Shown: piece after piece, positions 8,217 through 17,746 of the stretch
Layout of the letters: every line of letters begins with the position of its first letter
Numbering within the stretch: position 1 is the first letter of the stretch
NCBI GenBank assembly: GCA_947493255.1
Contig: CANLQK010000006.1
Coordinates: forward strand, 186,001-250,000
Direction of reading: 5' to 3'
DNA: 64,000 nucleotides
Origin: an uncultured Paracoccaceae bacterium
Lineage (GTDB): Bacteria > Pseudomonadota > Alphaproteobacteria > Rhodobacterales > Rhodobacteraceae
Program-made: the position numbers and the translations under genes
Notes under the pieces: generated by a model
What the model saw: only the letters and a program-made list of their open reading frames with translations
The model's database searches: none
Told to the model about the DNA's origin: nothing

Positions 8217-9326
8217 ATGTTTGGATTGATCAGACCAATCTTGTTGGCAACGGTCTTGTGGCTTCCCGTATCTGCGTTCGCAGAGCGGGAGGTTCATGTT
8301 GTGAGCCTTGTAAACGGGCGTGACCAACCTGGTTACGTGCTGGCGGTGCCTGACACGGAAATCTACGTTGACCGGCCGGGACAAAGCGTAACCTTGGTTC
8401 TGGTTTCTCGTACGCCTTTGAAATGGAATGTGTCCCATAGCGACGGGACGTTGATTGAAAGCATTCTTTTAGGCGGTGATGCGTTGAGTGATACACAACT
8501 TACCCTTTCAGGCATCACAATGGACGCCGAAACGTTCTCTGGATTGCCGATTACGACGCAGCCCATTGGCGCCCCATTTCGAAGACTGGTGTCAAACGTG
8601 ACGGACCACATTGGGCTGGATGCCATAAACAGCTTTTACGGGCGGTACGATGCGCCGGATACGCCTATTACTATCGACACTAACTTTGCCCAATTGGATG
8701 CATTCAACCCCAATTATCTAAGCAGCGCCATTGGGCCCTTGGGCGACGTACCACACGTATTGCGTGATTGGCAAAACCACCTTCCGCGCGGCCCTATCGT
8801 CCGATTTGACGCCGAAGGAGTGCAACTGGGTGATGACGCGCTGCTTGAGGTGACCGAGGACGTACCGCCCATATTTTTGCCACAAGCAGCCGTTTATGAC
8901 CCAATCGAAGAGATGATCTATGCGATGTCTCTTGGGGGCGTTGGGTATGTTTACAGAGTCGACAGGAGAACGGGCGTCTGGGACGTTTTCGCGGAGTTGG
9001 ATGGGTTCGACGGTGCGCAGATGCATTTCGACCATGATGGTCAGCGGCTTATTCTGACTGGCGCGTTCGGGCGCCCAGGTGAAATCTTGGTTCTGGGGTT
9101 GGACGGCAGTGCAGACACCTTCACTTTGCCGGTTCAAATGTTTGCTGGTTTGACCGACCTTTACGACTATGGCCAAGACGACCCGCCAAGCCTTGTGCCG
9201 TTGGAAACCGACGGCGATTGGGTGCTATTGTCGGCAAGCACGCCGCCATCGGAAGCCTATCGAATTTACGCCTTGAATTTGGCCAACCGGAACATTCGCT
9301 TGCTGGCATATCGCAACGCGTTCTAG
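8217..9326 (+). CDS. Secreted protein of unknown function
   Basis: 369 residues beginning with a signal peptide (LIRPILLATVLWLPVSAFAE). The rest is beta-rich with repeats of short strands such as AAVYDPIEEMIYAMSLGG, YVYRVDRRTG and HFDHDGQRLILTGAFG, which suggests a propeller-like fold in the C-terminal half; this is inference. No family was recognised. It follows the DUF3179 gene in the same direction with no terminator between, so it may share its transcript. Confidence 0.75.
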   Translation: MFGLIRPILLATVLWLPVSAFAEREVHVVSLVNGRDQPGYVLAVPDTEIYVDRPGQSVTLVLVSRTPLKWNVSHSDGTLIESILLGGDALSDTQLTLSGITMDAETFSGLPITTQPIGAPFRRLVSNVTDHIGLDAINSFYGRYDAPDTPITIDTNFAQLDAFNPNYLSSAIGPLGDVPHVLRDWQNHLPRGPIVRFDAEGVQLGDDALLEVTEDVPPIFLPQAAVYDPIEEMIYAMSLGGVGYVYRVDRRTGVWDVFAELDGFDGAQMHFDHDGQRLILTGAFGRPGEILVLGLDGSADTFTLPVQMFAGLTDLYDYGQDDPPSLVPLETDGDWVLLSASTPPSEAYRIYALNLANRNIRLLAYRNAF

Positions 9327-9369
9327 GGTATTGAAGCGAGGTGCAGCAAGGTCACGCCGAAAGGACTGA

Positions 9370-10710
9370 ATGGAACAAGACGAAACAGCTGATCTGACCC
9401 AGCAAGCCGCCGAGATTGCAGAGATCGGTCAAGGGCTATGGGGTCAGGCGCTTGTATTTGGTGAAAGCCTGTTAAGGCCTTGGAACGCGTACCAGTTAGG
9501 GATCATACTGATCACGTTTTTGGTCGCGCAAGCGGTTGGTACGTTTGTCGCGCCCAAGCTTCATCAGTGGCTGCGCACACGAGAAGGTTGGCCCAAATGG
9601 CGACTGCGTTGGGCGCTTGTCGTACATAAACGGATACGAGGAATGGTCTTCGTTACGTTGATCTGGATCGTCTTGATGGTCATGCGGGAGGCCACTTGGC
9701 CATCTCGATCCTACATCATCGCAATTGCTGCAAACCTTGCGCTTGCGTGGCTTATCGTGACTTTGGCAACGCGGTTGATTGGGAACCCGTTCATGCGGTC
9801 CATCGTGCGGTATGGGGCGTGGGCGTGGATTTCGCTGCGGATATTAGGGCTTACAGAACCGACTGTCGGTGTGCTGGACGCGATTTCGTACGAGGCCGGT
9901 GATTTTAGGTTGTCGCTGTGGCTGGTTTTGCAGGGTGTATTCATCCTGTCGGTTTTCTTTCTCATCGCACGGTTTATTTCGCGGCAAACATCCACTCGGG
10001 TGAAGTCGAACGATGACATCAGCCCGTCGATGCAGGTTTTGCTGGTGAAGTTTGTGCAGGTCGTTCTGTACGGTGCTGCGTTTTTCATTGGCCTCAAGGC
10101 CGTTGGGTTTGACCTGACGGGTTTGGCCGTGCTTTCGGGTGCGATTGGTGTGGGCCTTGGGTTTGGTTTGCAGAAGGTCGTTTCGAACCTTGTGTCCGGG
10201 ATTATCATCTTGCTGGATAAGTCCATCAAACCCGGCGACGTTATTACCGTTGGTCAGACGTTTGGTTGGATCAATTCGCTGGGTGCGCGGTATGTGAGCA
10301 TTACAACACGGGATGGGCGCGAATACCTGATCCCGAACGAGGACCTGATTACAACGCAGGTGGTGAACTGGTCGCATTCCAATGACTTTGTGCGCCTCGA
10401 TATCAATTTCGGCACCGCCTATGACGACGACCCGCATGAGGTCAGAAAGCTAGCGATAGATGCGGCACTGAGCGTTGATCGCGTGCTGAATTTCCGCCCG
10501 CCGGTTTGCCACATCATCGGGTTTGGTGACAGCAGCGTGGACTACGTGCTTCGGTTCTGGATCAAAGACCCCACTGGCGGGCTGACCAACATTCGGGGGA
10601 ACGTTTATTTAGCCCTATGGGATGCGTTCAAAGAACATGGAATTTCAATTCCGTTCCCACAACGCGAGGTGAAGGTGTTGGGCGGTTCGGATACGGCGAT
10701 GGGCGATTAA
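9370..10710 (+). CDS. MscS-family mechanosensitive ion channel
   Basis: Inner-membrane channel of 446 residues. Several N-terminal hydrophobic helices lead to the pore-lining helix GAIGVGLGFGLQKVVSNLV followed by GIIILLDKSIKPGDVI, the canonical MscS TM3 and beta-domain entry. The cytoplasmic vestibule includes ISITTRDGREYLIPNEDLI. It is likely to release osmolytes on hypo-osmotic shock. The stop shares the tetranucleotide TTAA (10707-10710) with the stop of the convergent HTH gene. Confidence 0.93.
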   Translation: MEQDETADLTQQAAEIAEIGQGLWGQALVFGESLLRPWNAYQLGIILITFLVAQAVGTFVAPKLHQWLRTREGWPKWRLRWALVVHKRIRGMVFVTLIWIVLMVMREATWPSRSYIIAIAANLALAWLIVTLATRLIGNPFMRSIVRYGAWAWISLRILGLTEPTVGVLDAISYEAGDFRLSLWLVLQGVFILSVFFLIARFISRQTSTRVKSNDDISPSMQVLLVKFVQVVLYGAAFFIGLKAVGFDLTGLAVLSGAIGVGLGFGLQKVVSNLVSGIIILLDKSIKPGDVITVGQTFGWINSLGARYVSITTRDGREYLIPNEDLITTQVVNWSHSNDFVRLDINFGTAYDDDPHEVRKLAIDAALSVDRVLNFRPPVCHIIGFGDSSVDYVLRFWIKDPTGGLTNIRGNVYLALWDAFKEHGISIPFPQREVKVLGGSDTAMGD

Positions 10711-10907
10711 ACCGCCTCCAAAATATCCGCGGGTTGGCAGTCTAGCGCGTCACACAATTTGCCCAAGGTTTCGAACCTGATTCCTTTGACCTTTCCTGAT
10801 TTTAGAAGGCTCAGGTTTTGTTCGGTGATTCCAATCTGCGCGGCCAGTTCACGGCCCTTTATTTTGCGTTTGGCCATCATCACATCAAGACGAACGACAA
10901 TTTCCAT
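10707..10907 (-). CDS. Small Cro/CI-type HTH regulator
   Basis: 66-residue DNA-binding protein: MAKRKIKGRELAAQIGITEQ then NLSLLKSGKVKGIRFETLGK and LCDALDCQPADILE form the five-helix Cro/CI domain with nothing else attached. The ATG at 10907 overlaps the TGA of the upstream DUF2975 gene (TGATG), so the two are translationally coupled. Small HTH proteins of this type are regularly paired with DUF2975 membrane proteins. Confidence 0.9.
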   Translation of the reverse strand: MEIVVRLDVMMAKRKIKGRELAAQIGITEQNLSLLKSGKVKGIRFETLGKLCDALDCQPADILEAV

Positions 10908-11431
10908 CAAACAAATTCCCGATTCTCTGCTGCGATTTTCGTCGCCTCTGACATGGACCAGCCTATCAGGGACAACAACCCAGCGACCAGAATGAACCCA
11001 ATGGTGCTGCTGTTGAGACTGATTGAAATAGACCGTTGGCCAACAGGGTTACCAAGCGACATGAGCAATGATTGCACCGGGACAACTGCAATGATCAAAA
11101 TGGCACCAATCATCAAATTTCCGCCAATCGATTTGATCAAGGGTCCGGCATCTGGAGCAAGGGGATCCCCCAAGCGGTAAAGCGCGAAAAGGGACCGCAT
11201 TTTGTTCACCGCGAGCCAGAAAAATACTGCAGGCAAGAAGCCAACCATCAATCCAATCCAAGTGACCAAGGACCAGTCCGAACGAGGTACTTCGGAGAAC
11301 GTTGGAAGTTGAAACATGGCCATTGAAGGGACCGCGATAGCCCAGAGAATTGCCAACGGGAGCAGGACAAGTGCACAGGTTGCCAAGAGTTGAAGGCCCA
11401 TTGCTATTCTTGGGAGGCGCTGTTCAGTCAT
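10907..11431 (-). CDS. DUF2975 family membrane protein
   Basis: 174 residues with four transmembrane segments (about LLATCALVLLPLAILWAIAV, SLVTWIGLMVGFLPAVFFWL, GNLMIGAILIIAVVPVQSLL, SSTIGFILVAGLLSLIGW). The start at 11431 has AAGGA upstream. A segment FALYRLGDPLAPDAG between helices 2 and 3 is typical of DUF2975 proteins. It forms a two-gene operon with the HTH gene. A membrane sensor or anti-regulator role is a guess based on the pairing. Confidence 0.85.
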   Translation of the reverse strand: MTEQRLPRIAMGLQLLATCALVLLPLAILWAIAVPSMAMFQLPTFSEVPRSDWSLVTWIGLMVGFLPAVFFWLAVNKMRSLFALYRLGDPLAPDAGPLIKSIGGNLMIGAILIIAVVPVQSLLMSLGNPVGQRSISISLNSSTIGFILVAGLLSLIGWSMSEATKIAAENREFV

Positions 11432-11504
11432 TTTCAATTCCTTCTTGCTATGTGATATTTTTTATTGTTTTACATTAAACATTGATCGTCAATGGAGAAT
11501 CACA

Positions 11505-12050
11505 ATGCGTTCCTTTTTTATTACTTCTGTCGCGACACTGTTGCTCACGGCCTGCACAAGTGTTGTGCCGGCAACGCTTATACGACTAAGCGCGCTGGAC
11601 CCGTTAACCGCAGACCCTGCGGGATTTGCAGTTGCGTTAGAAACAGACGATGGGATCAGCGTAACCCCTGGAACTACAGTCATGAGCTTTGTGGCAACGC
11701 AAAGTCCAAGCGGAGAAAGCAGGCGCGAAGATTTAGTGCTTCTTGAAGATCGCGCCGATGACGGGCGCCTTACCTACAGAATTTCCCCCGAAGGGATTCG
11801 CGCCCTTCGGGAGCTTCAACAAGCAGTGCTGCCTTGGAAAGAAACGTCGGATGGAAACAGCTCTTTCAGCCTTGGCGTAACGGCTGATGGCTGCCTCATG
11901 CCAGGGTTTGACGTTCCTGAAGATCCGCGTGTGTCGATATTCATACAGCTTGCCGCTGATGCACCGATGCGACCATTGGTGCGCAATGGGCCGCTGAGCG
12001 CGCTTTTTAGCCTTGAAGAACTGGCAGAATTACCGCAGTGCGACAGCTAA
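11505..12050 (+). CDS. Putative lipoprotein of unknown function
   Basis: 181 residues from the ATG at 11505, preceded by GGAG. The N-terminus MRSFFITSVATLLLTACTS ends in a lipobox (LTAC), so the mature protein should be lipidated at that Cys. The body has no recognised family; it contains LSALDPLTADPAGFAVALET, a pattern seen in Rhodobacteraceae lipoproteins of unknown function. It is divergent from the DUF2975 gene with about 73 bp between starts. Confidence 0.75.
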   Translation: MRSFFITSVATLLLTACTSVVPATLIRLSALDPLTADPAGFAVALETDDGISVTPGTTVMSFVATQSPSGESRREDLVLLEDRADDGRLTYRISPEGIRALRELQQAVLPWKETSDGNSSFSLGVTADGCLMPGFDVPEDPRVSIFIQLAADAPMRPLVRNGPLSALFSLEELAELPQCDS

Positions 12051-12139
12051 CTTTTGTGTTTATTGAAATGCAATGTTCGCCTTGTTAAGTTAGGGCATGC
12101 CCAGCGCCGGGGATTTGTCGGCGCGATCTAAGGAGGACA

Positions 12140-12199
12140 ATGATCTGTCTCTTTCTTCAATGGCAGGAAACCCTGCCGCAGCTGGTGCCCGCGCTATGA
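12140..12199 (+). CDS. 19-codon upstream ORF overlapping the rsfS start
   Basis: ATG at 12140 follows a near-ideal AAGGAGG (12130-12136) and encodes MICLFLQWQETLPQLVPAL, ending in TGA at 12197-12199, which overlaps the rsfS ATG at 12196 (ATGA). The rsfS start itself has no convincing ribosome-binding site, so this mini-ORF could feed ribosomes to rsfS by coupling. Whether the peptide has a function cannot be told. Confidence 0.45.
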   Translation: MICLFLQWQETLPQLVPAL

Positions 12200-12555
12200 G
12201 CGTGCAAGCCCCAGACGCCGAGAGCACGCTGGCCGCGGTTCTTAAATCCCTTGATGATGACAAAGCCGAAGACGTTGTGCAGGTCGACCTGCGCGGCAAG
12301 TCCGAGATGGGCGATTACATGGTGATCGCGTCTGGCCGGTCTTCGCGTCAGGTATCGTCGATGGCCGAAAAGCTGACCGACCGCCTAAAGCAAACCTATG
12401 GCATTCTGTCCAAGGTCGAAGGCCGCGCGACGGGCGATTGGGTTTTGATCGACACGGGCGATGTGGTTGTTCACGTTTTCCGCCCAGAAGTGCGCGAATT
12501 CTACCAGTTGGAAAAAATGTGGTTGAGCCCTGAAGAGGCCGCGAGAGCGGACTGA
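12196..12555 (+). CDS. rsfS: Ribosome silencing factor RsfS
   Basis: RsfS binds L14 on the 50S subunit and blocks subunit joining in starvation. From ATG 12196 the protein is 119 residues, the family size; the core LKSLDDDKAEDVVQVDLRGK, MGDYMVIASGRSSRQV and GDWVLIDTGDVVVHVFRP is diagnostic. A longer in-frame start at 12097 would add 33 low-complexity residues and lacks a clear ribosome-binding site. It is followed after 2 bp by rlmH, the usual partner. Confidence 0.93.
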   Translation: MSVQAPDAESTLAAVLKSLDDDKAEDVVQVDLRGKSEMGDYMVIASGRSSRQVSSMAEKLTDRLKQTYGILSKVEGRATGDWVLIDTGDVVVHVFRPEVREFYQLEKMWLSPEEAARAD

Positions 12556-12557
12556 GT

Positions 12558-13028
12558 TTGCGGGTAACCCTATGCGTAGTGGGCCGCCTGCGGGCGGGCC
12601 CCGAACGCGAACTGATCGATGACTATGTGACGCGGTTTGACCGCACCGGGCGGGCCCTTGGGCTTGGCCCTATTGACGTGCGCGAAGTCGAAGATCGCAA
12701 AGGTGGTGGTATGGCCGCTGAAGCTGTGTTGCTGGAAAAGGCGATACCATCTGGCGCCGTTGTTGTTGCCTTGGATGAACGTGGCAAGGTGAAGACTTCA
12801 CCCGAGTTTGCCAACGATTTGGCGCGTTGGCGTGATGACGGGCGCCAAGATGTGGCGTTCATCATTGGTGGTGCTGACGGGATTGACCCAAGCCTGCGTG
12901 CGAAGGTGGATGCCAAGCTTTCGTTTGGGAAAATGGTCTGGCCGCACATGATGGTGCGCGTGATGTTGACCGAACAGTTATACCGCGCGGCGAGCATATT
13001 AGCGGGATCCCCCTACCATCGCGTTTAA
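12558..13028 (+). CDS. rlmH: 23S rRNA (pseudouridine1915-N3)-methyltransferase
   Basis: SPOUT-family methyltransferase modifying pseudouridine 1915 of 23S rRNA. 156 residues with the family signatures GGGMAAEAVLLEKAIPSGA, VVALDERGKVKTSPEFA, AFIIGGADGID and the C-terminal LTEQLYRAASILAGSPYH. The start codon is TTG at 12558, 2 bp after the rsfS stop, so translation is likely coupled. Confidence 0.96.
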   Translation: MRVTLCVVGRLRAGPERELIDDYVTRFDRTGRALGLGPIDVREVEDRKGGGMAAEAVLLEKAIPSGAVVVALDERGKVKTSPEFANDLARWRDDGRQDVAFIIGGADGIDPSLRAKVDAKLSFGKMVWPHMMVRVMLTEQLYRAASILAGSPYHRV

Positions 13029-13119
13029 GAGCGGTGTTTTTTGCCGCTTTGGGCTGGCAGTGGTTTTCGTTTCCTTGGTTGCGCGTTAGAAGGTGGCAAC
13101 ACCCAAGAGAGGATTGATT

Positions 13120-14631
13120 ATGACCACGCCGAAGCCTGTTGTTCTTTGTATTCTGGACGGATGGGGCAAACGCGCCGAAACGGTCGGTAATGCGCCTGCG
13201 TTGGCGAAGACACCCGCGTTTGACAGTGTGATGCAGGGGCCCAATGCGGAACTGATCACCCATGGGCCGGATGTTGGTTTGCCAAAAGGGCAGATGGGCA
13301 ATTCGGAAGTGGGGCACACAAACATTGGTGCAGGCCGCGTTGTGGCCATGGATTTGGGCGCAATCGATCTGGCGATTGAGGAAGGCACGTTTTTCGACAA
13401 TGACGCGTTGGTCGCATGGGCAGATGGCCTAAAGGCGAGCGGCGGCACCGCACATATCATGGGCTTGGTCAGTGATGGTGGCGTGCATGGGCATATCGTT
13501 CATATTCAGGCCGCGTTGAAGGCTGTGGCGGATCGTGGTGTTCCGGTTGTTTTGCATGCGATCACCGATGGCCGCGATGTTGCGCCGAAATCCGGTGTGG
13601 AATTTCTTGAAGATCTTGTGGCGAATATGCCGAGCGGTGTTGTGATCGGGTCGATCAGCGGCCGGTATTACGCAATGGATCGCGACAACCGTTGGGAACG
13701 GGTTGAAACCGCGTACCGCGCGATGGTCGATGGTGCTGGTCCCAAGGGTGTGGATGCGGTTTCAGTTGTGAAGGCCGCTTATGCAGAAGATGTGACCGAT
13801 GAGTTCGTTCCGGCAACCGTTCTGGGCGATTACGCAGGGATGGCGGCAGGCGATGGTGTGTTTTGCCTGAACTTCCGTGCGGACCGTGCGCGTGAGATTT
13901 TGGCGGCCATGGGCGCGCCTGCGTTTGACGGGTTTGATGTGACGACGCGCCCTGCGCTGAACTTGTTGGGGATGGTGAACTATTCCGATGATCACAACAC
14001 CTACATGACCACCTGTTACCCAAAGCAAGAGATCAAGAATACGTTAGGCGCGTGGGTCGCCCAAAAGGGGTTGCGCCAGTTCCGTGTGGCGGAAACCGAG
14101 AAGTACCCCCATGTGACGTTCTTTTTGAACGGCGGCATTGAGACACCTGAGGCAGGCGAAGACCGGTTTATGGCGCCGTCCCCCAAAGTTGCGACCTATG
14201 ATTTGCAGCCAGAAATGTCAGCCGCCGAGGTCGCGGGTGCGTTCGTTGGCGCGATCGAGGATGGGTATGACCTGATCGTTTGCAATTTTGCGAACCCCGA
14301 TATGGTTGGTCACACGGGTGATATTGATGCAGCGATAGCGGCATGTGAAGCGGTGGACAACGGTTTGGGCAAGGTCTTGGTTGCCCTTGAAAAAGCCGGT
14401 GGCGCGATGATCGTGACGGCGGATCACGGAAATTGCGAAACGATGATTGACCCCGAAACCGGCGGTCCACACACGGCCCACACGATCAATCCGGTGCCTG
14501 TTGCATTGGTTGGTGGGCCTGAAGGCGCAACATTGCGCAATGGGCGTTTGGCGGATTTGGCGCCAACACTGCTGGACCTGATGGGGCTTGATTTGCCACC
14601 CGAGATGACCGGAGAAACATTGATCTCTTGA
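13120..14631 (+). CDS. gpmI: 2,3-bisphosphoglycerate-independent phosphoglycerate mutase
   Basis: Interconverts 3- and 2-phosphoglycerate in glycolysis with two Mn ions. 503 residues from ATG 13120 (GAGAGGA upstream), matching the family. Signatures: VVLCILDGWG, GNSEVGHTNIGAGRVV containing the catalytic Ser, GRDVAPKSG, NFANPDMVGHTGD and TADHGNCETMID. The stop TGA overlaps the TTG start of the next gene (TTGA), so expression of the EnvC-like protein is coupled to it. Confidence 0.96.
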   Translation: MTTPKPVVLCILDGWGKRAETVGNAPALAKTPAFDSVMQGPNAELITHGPDVGLPKGQMGNSEVGHTNIGAGRVVAMDLGAIDLAIEEGTFFDNDALVAWADGLKASGGTAHIMGLVSDGGVHGHIVHIQAALKAVADRGVPVVLHAITDGRDVAPKSGVEFLEDLVANMPSGVVIGSISGRYYAMDRDNRWERVETAYRAMVDGAGPKGVDAVSVVKAAYAEDVTDEFVPATVLGDYAGMAAGDGVFCLNFRADRAREILAAMGAPAFDGFDVTTRPALNLLGMVNYSDDHNTYMTTCYPKQEIKNTLGAWVAQKGLRQFRVAETEKYPHVTFFLNGGIETPEAGEDRFMAPSPKVATYDLQPEMSAAEVAGAFVGAIEDGYDLIVCNFANPDMVGHTGDIDAAIAACEAVDNGLGKVLVALEKAGGAMIVTADHGNCETMIDPETGGPHTAHTINPVPVALVGGPEGATLRNGRLADLAPTLLDLMGLDLPPEMTGETLIS

Positions 14632-15731
14632 GAGTTCTTGCGCTGATATCATTGTTGTGGGCTGGTCCTGTTTGGGCGCAGTCACCGGCCGATGATGCGT
14701 TGATCGCGGCGCAAAGTCTGACGCAGGCGCGGACCGCGCTGGAAACGGCAAGTGGGCGGTCTGATCGGGTTGCGGCATTGACGCAGACAGTTCAGGCCTA
14801 TGAGGATGGATTGGCGGCCTTGCGCGATGGGTTGCGCCGCGCAGCCATTCGACAACTTACATTGGAAACAGACCTAGAAGCCCGATCGGACGAGGTCGCA
14901 CGCTTGTTAGGTGTTTTGCAGACCATGGGCCGTGCCCCTGCCCCGATATTGTTGCTGCACCCCAGTGGCCCAACGGGCACTGCGCGGTCCGGCATGATGC
15001 TGGCGGATGTCACGCCCGCCTTACAGGATAAGGTCACAGAACTGCGCGAGCAGTTAGACGAGGTCGCGATACTGCGCGGGTTACAAAACGATGCATTGGC
15101 CATTCTGGAAGACGGGCTTTCAGGTGCGCAAACCGCGCGCGCGGAGCTAAGCGCGGCGATTGCGGACCGCACAGATTTACCGCGTCGTTTTTCGGAAGAC
15201 CCAGCGCAAACCGCCGTTTTGCTTGCCAGTTCGGAAACCTTGCAGGCCTTTGCAAGCGGATTGGCCCAAACGCAAACAAACGGCGGCCCTGATGCAAACA
15301 CGGTAAAGGGGAACATTCCGCTGCCTGTCGATGGACGGGTCATCCGGATGTACGAAGAGCCTGATGCGGCGGGTATTGCACGACCGGGAATTTTGATTGC
15401 CGTACGCCCACGAGCTTTGGTCACCACTCCGATCTCGGCGACCATTCGATATGCGGGACCGCTGTTGGATTACGGCAACGTGGTCATCCTTGAACCCGCT
15501 GCCGATGTGATGTGGGTGCTTGCAGGGCTTGAACAGGTCTTTGGTGAGGTCGGGCAGATCGTTCCTGATGGAACTCCTGTCGGCTTGATGGGAGGCATTA
15601 TAACGGACGCTCAAGGTATTTTGACTGAAAGCGCGCAGGGTTCCGCTGGTGAACGCACTGAAACGCTTTATCTTGAGGTCAGAGACAGGCAGAGTGCCGT
15701 GAACCCTGCCGAATGGTTTGTTTTTCAATGA
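14628..15731 (+). CDS. EnvC-like murein hydrolase activator with degenerate LytM domain
   Basis: 367 residues: signal peptide (ALISLLWAGPVWAQ), long coiled-coil helices to about residue 190, then a C-terminal LytM/M23-type beta domain. The metal ligands of active M23 peptidases are absent: DYGNVVILE and MWVLAGLEQV stand where active enzymes have HG and YAHL. This matches EnvC, which activates amidases and does not cleave itself. It starts with TTG overlapping the gpmI stop and precedes ctpA, a neighbourhood common in alphaproteobacteria. Confidence 0.85.
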   Translation: MRVLALISLLWAGPVWAQSPADDALIAAQSLTQARTALETASGRSDRVAALTQTVQAYEDGLAALRDGLRRAAIRQLTLETDLEARSDEVARLLGVLQTMGRAPAPILLLHPSGPTGTARSGMMLADVTPALQDKVTELREQLDEVAILRGLQNDALAILEDGLSGAQTARAELSAAIADRTDLPRRFSEDPAQTAVLLASSETLQAFASGLAQTQTNGGPDANTVKGNIPLPVDGRVIRMYEEPDAAGIARPGILIAVRPRALVTTPISATIRYAGPLLDYGNVVILEPAADVMWVLAGLEQVFGEVGQIVPDGTPVGLMGGIITDAQGILTESAQGSAGERTETLYLEVRDRQSAVNPAEWFVFQ

Positions 15732-15771
15732 GCCAACACGCGGGACGTAAAGAAATGATGGGATTGAGTGA

Positions 15772-17112
15772 ATGAAGAAATTTGCGATGGCTGCTACTGG
15801 CGGCATCTTGTTGGGCGCAGTCGCCACCACGCAGGTGGCCGGCCCATTGTTAGCGCAGGAGGCCAGCAACAACGCAAGCGTCTATGAACAGTTGGATCTG
15901 TTTGGAGACATCTTTGAGCGTATCCGCGCACAATACGTGGAAGAAGTCGACGAAAGCGCGCTGATCGAAGCCGCGATTGACGGCATGTTAACGTCGCTTG
16001 ATCCGCATTCCAGCTATCTGTCACCAGACGATGCGGCAGACATGCGGGAACAAACACGTGGTGAATTCGGCGGCTTGGGCATCGAAGTGACCCAAGAAGA
16101 CGGTTTCGTTAAGGTCGTTTCGCCAATTGATGGCACACCAGCCAGCGAAGCGGGCATCGAATCCGGTGATTTCATCACTGCGGTCGATGGCGAAAACCTG
16201 TTGGGGCTGACACTGGATGAAGCGGTTGAGCTGATGCGTGGGCCGGTCGGGTCCGAGATCATCATCACAATTGTACGCGAAGGTGCGAGTGAGCCGTTTG
16301 AGGTTTCGATCATTCGCGACACCATCAAATTGACCGCCGTGCGCAGCCGCGTTGAAGGCGAAACAGTTGTATTGCGGATTGTGACATTCAGCGACCAAAC
16401 CTACCCGAGCCTTGAAGAGCAACTGGCAGAACAGGTTGCGGAAGCGGGTGGCATCGAAAACGTCAACGGTTTCGTCATCGATTTGCGCAACAACCCTGGT
16501 GGTTTGCTGAACCAAGCGATTGCCGTGTCGGATGCGTTTTTGGACGCTGGCGAGATTACATCGACCCGTGGGCGCGAACCAAGCGACGGCCAACGTTGGA
16601 ATGCACGTGAAGGCGATTTGGCCGAAGGTTTGCCGATTGTTGTGTTGATCAACGGCGGCTCTGCATCCGCGTCGGAAATTGTTGCAGGTGCGTTGCAAGA
16701 TCACCGCCGCGCAGTCGTGATTGGAACCAATTCGTTTGGCAAAGGGTCCGTTCAGACGGTGATGCCGCTGCGCGGTGAAAGCGCGATGCGTTTGACAACA
16801 GCGCGTTATTACACGCCATCTGGCCGGTCCATTCAGGCGTTGGGCATTTCGCCCGACATTATCGTTGAACAACCCCGTCGGGATCCAAATGCGGAGATCG
16901 AAGAGGACGAAGACGTCGGGTTCACACGTTCAGAAGCGGACCTGCGGGGCGCGTTGAACAACGACAGCCTAACGGATGATGAGATTGAACAGATCCAAGC
17001 GGACCGTTTGCGCGCCGAAGATGCGGCAGCTTTGCGTGAAGAGGACTATCAACTCGCTTACGCGATCGACATTCTTAAAGGTCTTGGCGTGCTAGAAAGC
17101 GGCGACAACTAA
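15772..17112 (+). CDS. ctpA: Carboxy-terminal processing protease (S41 family)
   Basis: Periplasmic PDZ-protease that trims or degrades envelope proteins by their C-termini. 446 residues: signal peptide, N-terminal helical region with [15 protein letters not shown] domain ([10 protein letters not shown] to VREGASEPF), and S41 catalytic domain. The catalytic Ser299 in GGSASASEI and Lys324 in NSFGKGSVQ are 25 residues apart as expected. The acidic C-terminal region (residues about 365-410) is typical of Rhodobacteraceae CtpA. It ends the gpmI-EnvC-ctpA group, before a strong terminator. Confidence 0.95.
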   Translation: MKKFAMAATGGILLGAVATTQVAGPLLAQEASNNASVYEQLDLFGDIFERIRAQYVEEVDESALIEAAIDGMLTSLDPHSSYLSPDDAADMREQTRGEFGGLGIEVTQEDGFVKVVSPIDGTPASEAGIESGDFITAVDGENLLGLTLDEAVELMRGPVGSEIIITIVREGASEPFEVSIIRDTIKLTAVRSRVEGETVVLRIVTFSDQTYPSLEEQLAEQVAEAGGIENVNGFVIDLRNNPGGLLNQAIAVSDAFLDAGEITSTRGREPSDGQRWNAREGDLAEGLPIVVLINGGSASASEIVAGALQDHRRAVVIGTNSFGKGSVQTVMPLRGESAMRLTTARYYTPSGRSIQALGISPDIIVEQPRRDPNAEIEEDEDVGFTRSEADLRGALNNDSLTDDEIEQIQADRLRAEDAAALREEDYQLAYAIDILKGLGVLESGDN

Positions 17113-17130
17113 GTTCCAAATTGGGACACC

Positions 17131-17161
17131 ACGCCGCCGAGATGAATCTCGGCGGCGTTTT
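17131..17161 (+). terminator. Intrinsic terminator after ctpA
   Basis: A 12-bp perfect stem ACGCCGCCGAGA / TCTCGGCGGCGT with a TGAA tetraloop is followed directly by TTTTC, 19 bp after the ctpA stop and just upstream of rppH. Confidence 0.92.
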
Positions 17162-17179
17162 CATTTGAAGGACAACGTC

Positions 17180-17662
17180 ATGACACCGGACGAAATTTCA
17201 AAACTCCCTTACCGCCCGTGCGTTGGCCTGATGGTTGTAAATACGGAAGGGAATGTCTTCGTCGGCCAACGCGTTGATCACGATCAGGACGCATGGCAGA
17301 TGCCGCAAGGTGGCATTGATAAAGGCGAAGACGTATTAACGGCGGCCCTACGTGAGCTGGCAGAAGAAACCGGTATCACATCCGATCTCGTCACCGTTGA
17401 GGCCGAAACCGAAGGATGGATTCCCTATGACCTGCCCCATGATATCGTTCCAAAGATCTGGAAGGGTCGCTTTCGTGGTCAGGAACAAAAATGGGTTCTT
17501 TTGCGGTTCCACGGCACCGATGAAAACATCAATATTGTTCAGCCGCACCAAGAGTTTTCTGAATGGAAGTGGATTTCCCCAAAGGATCTGATTGCGAACA
17601 TTGTCCCATTCAAACGGACCGTCTATTCGTCGGTGATGGATGAATTCGGGGACAGGATTTAG
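17180..17662 (+). CDS. rppH: RNA pyrophosphohydrolase
   Basis: Nudix enzyme that removes pyrophosphate from mRNA 5' ends and triggers decay. 160 residues from ATG 17180, preceded by AAGGA; a TTG at 17165 is less likely. The Nudix box [20 protein letters not shown] followed by TGI is intact, and [11 protein letters not shown] and WQMPQGGID are RppH signatures. It stands alone after the ctpA terminator. Confidence 0.95.
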   Translation: MTPDEISKLPYRPCVGLMVVNTEGNVFVGQRVDHDQDAWQMPQGGIDKGEDVLTAALRELAEETGITSDLVTVEAETEGWIPYDLPHDIVPKIWKGRFRGQEQKWVLLRFHGTDENINIVQPHQEFSEWKWISPKDLIANIVPFKRTVYSSVMDEFGDRI

Positions 17663-17746
17663 GTCCGACCAGCAAACTGTCGCTTAAACGGCCGCTGAAG
17701 GGGCACTATGCCTTGAATCGTCTGTCCCACGTCGTAGGTGTTTGGA

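Noticed and set aside
16021-16872. A 283-codon minus-strand frame opposite ctpA
   Set aside because: Mirror of the ctpA coding frame, no recognisable domain.
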